Assembly: GCA_021463165.1 (NCBI GenBank)
Contig: JAJTWY010000010.1
Span: forward strand, 1 to 64,000
Reading direction: 5' to 3'
Source: Pyrinomonadaceae bacterium
GTDB taxonomy: Bacteria; Acidobacteriota; Blastocatellia; Pyrinomonadales; Pyrinomonadaceae
Length of the DNA: 64,000 bases
How positions within the stretch are numbered: position 1 is the first letter of the stretch; every line of letters begins with the position of its first letter. Below, piece by piece: positions 47,019-54,397 of this stretch. The position numbers and the translations under genes were made by a program. The notes below the pieces were generated by a model that saw only the letters and a program-made list of their open reading frames with translations, did not search any database and had not been told where the DNA came from.

Positions 47019-47267
47019 TTAGGCACCGGCGTAGGTTGCCCAAGTAGATTCGAGCATACGGATGTAAAAATAATCGAAGTCCATATCCTCCTGACACGTC
47101 GGGCAGGAGCCTATGTGTAAGTCAGCCCTCTCCTTTTCCTGCTCGGTTAGAGCCGAGCGGGACGCGAAAACGAGTTCTCCGTCTTCGGGATTGATACAAG
47201 GTGAGTCAGCGTAATCGTCAACCTCGCCCATACCCGGCAGCCAATTACCACTGTCAACGTGATTCAT
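47019..47267 (-). CDS. Small zinc-finger-like protein
   Basis: An 82-residue acidic protein. The pattern HIGSCPTCQ (HxxxCxxC) resembles the anti-sigma zinc finger (zf-HC2). The rest is rich in Asp and Glu. It overlaps the preceding CHC2 protein gene by four bases and lies before a terminator, so it is co-translated. Function unknown; a regulator of the replication or transfer genes is possible. Confidence 0.6.
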   Translation of the reverse strand: MNHVDSGNWLPGMGEVDDYADSPCINPEDGELVFASRSALTEQEKERADLHIGSCPTCQEDMDFDYFYIRMLESTWATYAGA

Positions 47268-47905
47268 ACGCGACCCCCTGAATCGGCTCTTACCAACTCC
47301 TCGATCTGACCGAGGACGGCGATGTAGGCCGACTTCTCAAATGACGACATTGAGTTGTTCGCCGCTCGTAGTTCGATCCATTCGGCGAGCGGATCATAGA
47401 TGCCGTATCGGTCATCCCTATCCCCTACTCGGCTGGTTTCGGTTTCTTCTCGTTGCAGATCACTCGACTGTTCGTCTCGGATTTCGCCTCTTGGCTCGTC
47501 CCGCCGTTCGTCTTGCTTGTCCGACTGCGGTGGAGCCGGTTCGTCCCGTTGCTGGTTGTCCCGGCGTGGACCAGATTTCATTTCGATCCCGTACCAAGCA
47601 GCAAGCTTCAAACCGGCCTCCCGGAGTGAGCAACTTTCCATGACCGAGACAAGCTCGATTACATCGCCGCCCTTCTTGCCGCGGCGACCTTTGGCACAGG
47701 CTGTCGAGTGACATATCCAAACTTGCTTTACGACGTTTACCGAAAATGACTTGGAATCGTCGTCTCCCGCCGGATGCGACAGGAGCGGGCATCTTGCTCG
47801 CCGGTGTGATCCATTTACACGGCTCAGCGAAACTCCGAATCTGCCCGCCACTTCCTCCAAAGAAATTCCGGCCTTGACCGACTTAAAATCAACATAGTCC
47901 CCCAT
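47264..47905 (-). CDS. CHC2 zinc-finger protein (DnaG-primase-type finger without catalytic domain)
   Basis: A 213-residue protein. Residues ~10-100 form a DnaG-type CHC2 zinc finger with CPLLSH and WICHSTACAKGRRGKKGGDVIELV. No TOPRIM domain follows; instead there is a hydrophilic, repeat-rich linker (many RDEP/RDDR units) and a short helical tail. In plasmids and integrative elements similar free CHC2 proteins accompany replication. It overlaps the next gene by four bases and is divergent from the iterons and rep gene. Confidence 0.75.
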   Translation of the reverse strand: MGDYVDFKSVKAGISLEEVAGRFGVSLSRVNGSHRRARCPLLSHPAGDDDSKSFSVNVVKQVWICHSTACAKGRRGKKGGDVIELVSVMESCSLREAGLKLAAWYGIEMKSGPRRDNQQRDEPAPPQSDKQDERRDEPRGEIRDEQSSDLQREETETSRVGDRDDRYGIYDPLAEWIELRAANNSMSSFEKSAYIAVLGQIEELVRADSGGRV

Positions 47906-48052
47906 TCGTTCTTACCTCCATGTTTTGTTGTTTCGAACTCTGGGCGGAGCCTATCAGCCGGGCGGACGTTGGCAAGAGATCGCCGAGATGAAGCCGCGAT
48001 AAGCCAGCCATGAAATCTTAATAAAGCGGAAATGAAATCTTTGTGAAAAACG

Positions 48053-48244
48053 GTGCACTTGCGGTGAGGAGCCGCTTGGTGAACTCGCGGTAAGCTTGGT
48101 GCGCTTGTGGTAAAAGGCTTGGTGCTCATGAAGTGAACTTGGTGCTTTTGCGGTGAAAACTAGGTGCACTTGCGGTGAGCGGTTGGTGCTCTTGAAGTGA
48201 AATCTTGGTGCACTCGAAGTGAGAATTTGGTGCTCTTGCGGTAA
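48053..48244 (+). repeat. Iteron array, nine direct repeats (replication origin)
   Basis: Nine copies of a 16-base unit, consensus GGTGCNCTTGCGGTGA, lie at 48053, 48079, 48099, 48122, 48142, 48164, 48185, 48207 and 48229. Eight have the same first bases GGTGC; copy two reads GGTGA. Spacing is 20-23 bases (26 once), two turns of DNA helix, as in plasmid origins that bind a Rep protein. They sit 242 bases before the rep gene. A further direct repeat, TCTCTAAC at 48317 and 48338, is 21 bases apart and may belong to the rep promoter or a Rep operator. Confidence 0.9.
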
Positions 48245-48485
48245 CGAGATTTCAGAAAAAGCTAGGAGCCGCAAGGCCAAAAATCCGAAATGACCAGCCC
48301 TAAGTATTTTTAAGTTTCTCTAACGGTTCTCAAAGTATCTCTAACACACGGTAGGGGTGTGATCGAGAGAACACGACCCGACGAGACGACCGACCGAATC
48401 GGACGAACGCCGACCGGACGATCATGGAGTTGACGGCGGCTCCGCGCTATCATCAGGCGGTCCCACGCCAACCATCCCACCCGAC

Positions 48486-50135
48486 ATGGAAGAAACGGCG
48501 AACGCCGAACTCTCACACTCGACCGCCACCGTCGCCGAAACGCCGCCGACGGAAAAAGCCCCGGCTCCGATCCGGCGGGTTCGGACCGAACTCAATCTTG
48601 AACAGTGGTCGATTTGGCTTCCGGCTAAGTCGAACCGCGATCCGGCCCCGCGTGTTTTGACTCGCGAGATCAAGGGCGAGGATGGAAGCAAGACCGTGGC
48701 CGAGGTCGAGATCACGGCTTCACGGAAAGGCACTTTGACGACGGAGGATCAACGAACGTACTACGCCCTTGTCGAGCATCACCAGAGAAACGACAACAAC
48801 CGAGACGGCGTTGTTTATTTCTCGCTTCGCGGGATCGCGAAGTCCCTAACTAAGCGTTGGGGATCGGGAGCGATCGACACGATCACAGACTCACTGACCC
48901 GGCTTCGAGCAAACACGATCGTTTGGAGGAATTCCTACCACGACGGAGCGACCGGTAAGGCCGCCGAAGAGCTTGGTTTCTTCAACATCATCACCGATCT
49001 AAAAATCGTCACCGCCAAACGAGACGGCCACGTAACGCGGGCCGAGGGCTATTTCAAACTCAATGATGCGATCATCGCGAATCTTGAGCAGAGCCACACC
49101 AAGCCCGTGCTTCTCGATGTCGTGCTTAAATTTCGAAGCGAGATCGCCCAAATTCTTTACACGCAGTTAGATCGCATTCTGTCGAAGGACATTGTTTCCT
49201 ACGAACGCAAGACCAAGGAACTCTTTGCCGACATGGGACTTGAGGGTCGGAAGTACATCCATCCGGGCGGACGGAAACAACAGCTTCTACCAGCTATCGC
49301 CGAACTTGAAGGTGCCCCATTGTCGAACGGATTCGTGATCCAGTCCGTCAGCCTCGAACGCACCGCCGACCAGAAGGACTACAAGATCGTCGTTCGCCGT
49401 GGCCGCACACGGGTACGAAACGGCACCGGAGAGCCGATTTCCAGTGAGAGTCAGGTCAAACCCGAGCCCTCAAAGGAACGGGCCGGAGAAGGGCGTACAG
49501 AGCCGAATCCAAACCAACCCCCCAAAACCCCACCGGAAAGCCCAGCAGACGGAGACAGCCACGGGGTGCCAAACGGGAAGGTGGCCGCAAGACCGGAAGC
49601 CAACGCCGGGGCCGATCTTCTTGTGTATTTCTACAAGACCTTTTTCGGCACCGAGGCCCCGACCGTCCAGACCAGCCGGAAACACCGCGACCTGGCCGAC
49701 TGGATGGTTGCCAGCCACGGCGAGGACATGAGCCGGTACATTGTGGACTTTGCGAAAGCCGAGGCTGAGAAAACTCGGTTCCGCGTTGCCACGTTCGGAG
49801 CCATAGCTAATTACGTTGACCGGGCGGTTGCGCACCACACGCTTGAACAGGCCGAACTCAAGAAGGCACAGGAAGCCAGCCGCGAAGCGGCACGGCAGGC
49901 GAGGGCGGATCAGATCAGGGAAGAGCGGGAGCAACTTGGCTACCGCCTGTTCCGGGAGCTACCGGATGAGGATCGAAAGGCACTGATCGGCGAGGCACGG
50001 GCGACACTGATCACATCCGAGAAATGGCGAACCGCCGATTTCTCGGCAGACATCAACAAGCTCATTTTCGAGAAAGAGGCGGAGGGACTCGTTCGGCATG
50101 CTCTACTTGCCGGATACACCGACAACACGAACTGA
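48486..50135 (+). CDS. Plasmid replication initiator (Rep, RPA/TrfA-like)
   Basis: A 549-residue protein. Residues ~25-310 resemble plasmid initiators of the winged-helix type: YFSLRGIAKSLTKRWGSGAIDTITDSLTRLRANTIVW, VLKFRSEIAQILYTQLDRIL, then a helix-turn-helix-like LLPAIAELEG. A proline-rich linker (315-365) leads to a helical C-terminal domain with a coiled coil (460-500). It follows the nine iterons and should bind them to open the origin. The first ATG at 48486 is the best start; no ribosome-binding site is obvious. Family naming is by resemblance. Confidence 0.82.
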   Translation: MEETANAELSHSTATVAETPPTEKAPAPIRRVRTELNLEQWSIWLPAKSNRDPAPRVLTREIKGEDGSKTVAEVEITASRKGTLTTEDQRTYYALVEHHQRNDNNRDGVVYFSLRGIAKSLTKRWGSGAIDTITDSLTRLRANTIVWRNSYHDGATGKAAEELGFFNIITDLKIVTAKRDGHVTRAEGYFKLNDAIIANLEQSHTKPVLLDVVLKFRSEIAQILYTQLDRILSKDIVSYERKTKELFADMGLEGRKYIHPGGRKQQLLPAIAELEGAPLSNGFVIQSVSLERTADQKDYKIVVRRGRTRVRNGTGEPISSESQVKPEPSKERAGEGRTEPNPNQPPKTPPESPADGDSHGVPNGKVAARPEANAGADLLVYFYKTFFGTEAPTVQTSRKHRDLADWMVASHGEDMSRYIVDFAKAEAEKTRFRVATFGAIANYVDRAVAHHTLEQAELKKAQEASREAARQARADQIREEREQLGYRLFRELPDEDRKALIGEARATLITSEKWRTADFSADINKLIFEKEAEGLVRHALLAGYTDNTN

Positions 50136-50245
50136 CCCCTTTTTTATTTACGCGCTACTATTGCAGCGACCGTTGCCGCCGTTGCAACCGCTCAACTAGC
50201 CCTTGCTGTCTGAACCGACCGCAAGAAACAAGCACTTTACGCCTC

Positions 50246-50450
50246 TCCACCGTTGCCTTGCTTACCGCAGGCTACCCTACGCTCTCACTTCCAACGGCCC
50301 AACTTTCGTTGAGGCAGTCGGAATGTGACTCCGCTCTGCTTCGATTCGCCTCGCAGTCCGCGGTTGCTCACGACCGTAGGGTAGCCTGCGCTCCGCTTGG
50401 GCGAAGCTGACCGCCTTCGCCCACTCGCTAACCGCTCAGGCAACGGTGGA
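50246..50450. other. Large inverted-repeat structure between rep and relaxation genes
   Basis: Between the two genes (50136-50506) no protein is supported. TCCACCGTTGCCT (50246-50258) is matched by its complement at 50438-50450, and GCAGGCTACCCTACG (50267-50281) by its complement at 50375-50389. An eight-base hairpin, GGGCGAAG/CTTCGCCC, lies at 50399-50422. Such a cruciform next to a replication-relaxation gene is a candidate transfer origin (oriT) or single-strand origin. Confidence 0.6.
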
Positions 50451-50506
50451 GGACTACGTCACCACGCCAACGACGCAACATAACTCGACACCCAACCCCG
50501 ATTCCT

Positions 50507-51262
50507 ATGACGCCCACAACGATCCGCGATACCGACCTCGAATTGCTCTCGCACATCCACGAGCTACGTTACTGCACCATCGACCATCTGATGATGCTAA
50601 CCGGACGCCAAAGGCAGGCGATAAACCTTCGCCTCCAAAAGCTGATCGCAGAGAAATACGTTCACCGAATCAGGTTCGACAATCCGAATCATAAGCACAT
50701 TTATTCGCTTGGAAGTCAAGGGTTTCGACACCTTGCCTTTAGCGGCGTGATCGGACTCGATGATATTCCGGCCAGACTTCGCACCGCAGAGCTAAAGCCG
50801 CTGTTCCTGGCTCACACTCTGCTCGTAACGGACATCCATACGCGTCTGATTCTTGCCTCGCGAGAGGGGAGTTACCGACTTGTCGATTGGCGAGAGGGAA
50901 AAGAGCTTTACGAATCGGTAACGTTCTACGAAAACGGAAGGAAGAATAGACTGCCGGTTTGCCCGGATGCGTTTTTTCAGATCGAGAAAAACGGGAACCG
51001 ATTTGCCTACGCCCTCGAAGCCGATAGGGGAACGACGACACGCCGAACCTTTGATGACAAGATTAGTGCCTACTGGCGGTTTCTCGAACAAAATCGGCAA
51101 GCTAGGGCTTACGGTGTGAAATGGTTTCGAGTCCTTACCGTCACGCTTTCCGATCCACGAGCAAAACATCTGTCAGAATTCTCGGTCGGATCAATTCTAA
51201 AGAAATACGCGAAGTCATTTTATTTTGCGTCATTCAAAGATTTCGAAAAACTCATGATATAG
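50507..51262 (+). CDS. Replication-relaxation family protein
   Basis: A 251-residue protein. The N-terminal winged-helix part (DTDLELLSHIHELRYCTIDHLMMLTGRQRQAINLRLQKL) and the following LFLAHTLLVTDIHTRL and DAFFQI...YALEADRGT are characteristic of the Replic_Relax family (PF13814), found on mobile elements with transfer genes. It is thought to act as accessory to relaxation or replication. It has no partner relaxase in view. It lies just after the large inverted-repeat structure. Confidence 0.8.
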   Translation: MTPTTIRDTDLELLSHIHELRYCTIDHLMMLTGRQRQAINLRLQKLIAEKYVHRIRFDNPNHKHIYSLGSQGFRHLAFSGVIGLDDIPARLRTAELKPLFLAHTLLVTDIHTRLILASREGSYRLVDWREGKELYESVTFYENGRKNRLPVCPDAFFQIEKNGNRFAYALEADRGTTTRRTFDDKISAYWRFLEQNRQARAYGVKWFRVLTVTLSDPRAKHLSEFSVGSILKKYAKSFYFASFKDFEKLMI

Positions 51263-51772
51263 CTGGGTTTTCAGCCTTTCAATGCGCAAAACAGTTATTA
51301 GTGGACGCAAGGAATTGAGGCAAAAGGGCAGTGCTTACGGCTCCCCGATTCTAGAAAAGACGAAATAAAAACAAGATCCCTAATTGCGAGCAAAACGGTA
51401 CTTTCCTGCCAAAACTCGGTCTTTATTGTCGGTTGCGTCATAAAACCCCAGGCTGTTTACTCCGATCGGCGGTAGACGGGATTTGTTATCTTCCCGGACT
51501 ACCGCCAAAAACAACCGCCCCGCCGCCGCTCCGTGTAACCCACGGTCAACGGGATCGGGGAAGTAGGCAAGACCCCACACAATCCCCTTCAAGCTGGATC
51601 GGTGTTTGCCGATGCCGGTAGAGACGGCAAGGCAAATGCCCGCCCGCGGAAACTCTCTACGTTTCCGTGCGGGCCGGGCGGTTGCCGAAAATGTCGGTTC
51701 TGGCGATCATCACGCGATTTGCCTTACACTAAGAAAAATCGATCCGCCAAGAATTCATATCGTGCCAAGCCG
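51263..51772. other. Intergenic region with two inverted repeats, no gene seen
   Basis: No supported gene. GGCGGTAG (51468-51475) and CTACCGCC (51499-51506) form an inverted repeat with partly matching inner bases (CGGGA/TCCCG). CCCGCGGAAAC (51643-51653) and GTTTCCGTGCGGG (51661-51673) form a strong imperfect hairpin. Codon-like open stretches on the minus strand (51380-51592) have no recognisable match and may be a remnant. Confidence 0.55.
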
Positions 51773-52624
51773 ATGAGCAAGAAACTAACAACAAATTCCC
51801 CTACCGTTTTTGAGCAGATCAAGCAGACGGATGACGCGGGCAATGAGTTCTGGAGCGCAAGAGACCTCGCCAAGATTCTGGAATACTCCGAGTATCGCCA
51901 CTTTGTACCGGTCATCGAACGGGCAAAAGAAGCAGCCGTAGGCAGCGGACAGCAGATCGCCGACCATTTCGAGGACATCCTCGATATGGTCAGGATCGGA
52001 TCGGGTGCCGAGCGTCCGGTCGAGAGCGTCAGGCTTTCACGCTACGCTTGCTATCTGATCGTTCAAAACGCCGATCCTTCGAAAGAGATAGTCGCTATAG
52101 GTCAAACGTATTTCGCGGTACAGACGCGGCTTCGTGAGATCGAGCAGATGGACGAATACAACCGGCTTTCGACCGAGGACGAGAAGCGTCTGTTTCTTCG
52201 CAATGAGATGGCGAAGCACAATACGAAACTCGCTGAGGCGGCGAAAGACGCAGGAGTGATCAGAAGCGTTGATTACGCGATCTTTCAGAATCACGGCTAC
52301 ATGGGACTTTACGGCGGGCTTGATGCTCGCGGTATTCACAAAAAGAAAGGCCTCAAAAAGAGCCAACACATACTAGATCACATGGGCAGCACCGAGCTTG
52401 CCGCGAACCTCTTTCGAGCAACCCAAACCGAAGAGAAGCTCCGTCGCGAGAAGATTCAGGGCAAGACCAAGGCGAACGAGACGCACTACCAAGTCGGCAA
52501 AAAGGTCCGACAGACCATCGAAGAACTCGGCGGCACCATGCCCGAAAATCTCCCAACCGCCGACAGCATCAAGAAGATCGGAGCCGCTAAGAAATCCAAG
52601 GCAATCAAGCGAAAGGACTCTTGA
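51773..52624 (+). CDS. dinD: DNA-damage-inducible protein D (DinD)
   Basis: A 283-residue protein matching DinD, induced by SOS in E. coli, where it can inhibit RecA filament formation. It has a BRO/P63C-like N-terminus (EFWSARDLAKILEYSEYRHFVPVIERAK) and the DinD-specific GYMGLYGGLDARGIHKKKGL and ELAANLFRATQTEEKL. The start at 51773 (MSKKLTTN) is typical; an upstream in-frame extension to 51602 is not conserved. DinD genes are common cargo on mobile elements. Confidence 0.9.
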   Translation: MSKKLTTNSPTVFEQIKQTDDAGNEFWSARDLAKILEYSEYRHFVPVIERAKEAAVGSGQQIADHFEDILDMVRIGSGAERPVESVRLSRYACYLIVQNADPSKEIVAIGQTYFAVQTRLREIEQMDEYNRLSTEDEKRLFLRNEMAKHNTKLAEAAKDAGVIRSVDYAIFQNHGYMGLYGGLDARGIHKKKGLKKSQHILDHMGSTELAANLFRATQTEEKLRREKIQGKTKANETHYQVGKKVRQTIEELGGTMPENLPTADSIKKIGAAKKSKAIKRKDS

Positions 52625-52672
52625 TCCCCGAAACACGCTACAATCAATGCTTTTGCACAGGAAGGGAGGGTC

Positions 52673-52700
52673 TTGACATTTTGTCGTAATCAGCTTTAAT
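52673..52700 (+). promoter_or_regulatory. Strong sigma-70-type promoter before the 52733 gene
   Basis: A perfect -35 TTGACA (52673-52678) and -10 TTTAAT (52695-52700) are separated by 16 bases. The start would be near 52707, 26 bases before the ATG. Confidence 0.75.
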
Positions 52701-52732
52701 TCAGTCGTGCGATACCTACTTTTCGCTATCAA

Positions 52733-53002
52733 ATGCCAACCTACCCAAACGACCCGATAACGATCAGCACCCAAGAATGGGATGAGATCATTAATGTTCC
52801 CGAAGTTCGAGATTCCTGGGGACTCGACAAAGACACCGCCGAGGAATTTCGAAGCATGGTCTACGGCGTTAAATTCAACTTTGCCAGCGGAAGCCCGGGC
52901 TACATCGGCGAACTCTTTATTCTCCAAGGCGACGTCCTGACGGGTGACATGCCCATGATTCTTGGACGCTACAGCGGCGTGCTTCAACCGATCTACGACT
53001 AG
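52733..53002 (+). CDS. Small acidic protein of unknown function
   Basis: An 89-residue acidic protein (many Asp, Glu, aromatic residues; a central GELFILQGDVLTGDMPMILG). I do not recognise the family. It has a textbook promoter upstream but no clear ribosome-binding site. The following DUF2958 gene has a similar promoter of its own, so the two small genes may be a functional pair. Confidence 0.6.
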   Translation: MPTYPNDPITISTQEWDEIINVPEVRDSWGLDKDTAEEFRSMVYGVKFNFASGSPGYIGELFILQGDVLTGDMPMILGRYSGVLQPIYD

Positions 53003-53033
53003 TTTGACCGACTTAAGCGTCAGCAAATAACCC

Positions 53034-53061
53034 TTGACAGTATCTGTCCCCCGCCTATCCT
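53034..53061 (+). promoter_or_regulatory. Promoter before the DUF2958 gene
   Basis: TTGACA (53034-53039) and TATCCT (53056-53061) are separated by 16 bases, the same spacing as the promoter before the 52733 gene. The start codon at 53111 has AAAGGAG as ribosome-binding site. Confidence 0.7.
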
Positions 53062-53110
53062 TTCGCCGGTTTCACACCATTAAAAACACAACACGAAAGG
53101 AGCGAATGAT

Positions 53111-53431
53111 ATGGAATTACTCACGCCCGAACTGCGGGCCGAATTGCCGGAGCTGTATTCTCAGGATGGAAACGACAACCCGACCGTTTACGCCAAGTTC
53201 TTCTTTCCAACCGGGAACTGGACTTGGTTCGTAACTGAGGGTGAGCCGGACGGTGATGATTTTCGATTCTTCGGTTATGTGATCGGACACGAGAACGAAT
53301 GGGGATACTTCTCTCTAAACGAGCTACAGGGTATTAACGTCCACGGCGTCACCGTCGAACGCGATCTGAACTTTGAACGAGAATCATTCAAAGAGGTTAT
53401 AGCTCGATTCCGCAGAGAGCGAGGAGAGTAG
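53111..53431 (+). CDS. DUF2958 protein
   Basis: A 106-residue protein of the DUF2958 family (PF11171): LTPELRAELPELYSQ, VYAKFFFPTGNWTWFVTEGEP and FFGYVIGHENEWGYFSLNEL. The family is small, acidic, without known function, and found mostly on plasmids and integrative elements. It has a good ribosome-binding site and its own promoter. Confidence 0.88.
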   Translation: MELLTPELRAELPELYSQDGNDNPTVYAKFFFPTGNWTWFVTEGEPDGDDFRFFGYVIGHENEWGYFSLNELQGINVHGVTVERDLNFERESFKEVIARFRRERGE

Positions 53432-53612
53432 GCGTCACGCCTACTTTTTCTTTCCGAGGAACTACATCAAATAAAATCTTGAGGCTGAATCTCCAACCGA
53501 TAAAATCCCGTCGTGATTCCTAGATGAAGCTAGAAGCATACATCTGAGGTAGTCGATAGCTCCGTCAAAATAATCGCAAGATCGCAAGTCTGACTCCCGC
53601 TTCCTTCCCCGA

Positions 53613-54353
53613 TTAATCTCCGAGACCCTTAAATTGAGCTACTACCTTTCTGGTACCAACCTGATTCTCGGCACACGACATTGCGGCAGGTATTATTAAC
53701 CCGCTTCCGAATCCTTCAATCTCGGCACTCTCGACTTTCACACCGCTCTCCTCAACGGAAATGCACATTCTCAGAGATTTATGGTTCATCTCATCGCGGT
53801 GTAAGAAATTCGCAACAGTTCTCTGCTTGGCCCCGTCATCGAACATCACTTCTGCATCAATCGAAGTCAACCACGCCTGCTTGGAAACAGGGATCGATCG
53901 AGTCTCCTGGGGCTGTAAGCCGATAAATAAGACAAGATCGGCTGAGCTTACACGGACATACTTCGCCAGCCGTCGACTAAGATTTGTTACAACTAACAGG
54001 TCGGTTTCTGGATTTGCGGCGCTCATGGGGTGTCGTTTCAGTATCAGTGAGTTACCTTGTTGCCAATCAATCTCAGAAAAATTCTCTTGGAAACCAAGTC
54101 GTGTGCCAGGGTAGTAAACCAGCGAAGTTTTTCCAATAAAAGGAACTCGGTCTGTAAAGACTTGGAAACTTACCTCGGTGTCAGCCAGCGGATACATTCC
54201 TAGTGCACCCGAGGATAACTCAACTTTGAATCGATTATCCGGCGACCAGCTGGAAATAAATGTCTCCTCTCGCGTAACAGCCCAATACAAAACTCCTAAT
54301 GCGAGAGCGATCGCACTCAAGAAAGTAATTGCCACTTTACTCGTTTTACTCAT
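53613..54353 (-). CDS. Membrane-anchored protein after the RHS gene, candidate immunity protein
   Basis: A 246-residue protein with one N-terminal transmembrane helix (VAITFLSAIALALGVLYWAV) and a soluble remainder of mainly beta character (SSWSPDNRFKVELSSG, FIGKTSLVYYPGTRLGF). I do not recognise the family. It lies 44 bases downstream of the RHS gene stop on the same strand, the standard place for the immunity gene of a polymorphic toxin. That role is inferred from position only. Confidence 0.55.
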   Translation of the reverse strand: MSKTSKVAITFLSAIALALGVLYWAVTREETFISSWSPDNRFKVELSSGALGMYPLADTEVSFQVFTDRVPFIGKTSLVYYPGTRLGFQENFSEIDWQQGNSLILKRHPMSAANPETDLLVVTNLSRRLAKYVRVSSADLVLFIGLQPQETRSIPVSKQAWLTSIDAEVMFDDGAKQRTVANFLHRDEMNHKSLRMCISVEESGVKVESAEIEGFGSGLIIPAAMSCAENQVGTRKVVAQFKGLGD

Positions 54354-54397
54354 CCACTATCTTCCTCCTTTGGTTCGGATTCTTTAAGGCTTCTGCG

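Noticed and set aside
48053-48244. Regularly spaced repeats look like a CRISPR array
   Set aside because: The repeat unit is only 16 bases and the spacers are 4-10 bases, with differing repeats and no cas genes. This is an iteron array next to a Rep gene.
50024-50410. A 128-residue open frame downstream of and overlapping rep
   Set aside because: It covers the 3' end of rep and the inverted-repeat region, with no conserved pattern. It is a frame shadow.
51380-51592. A 70-residue minus-strand open frame with protein-like composition
   Set aside because: No recognised domain, no ribosome-binding site, and it covers an inverted repeat. At most a remnant.
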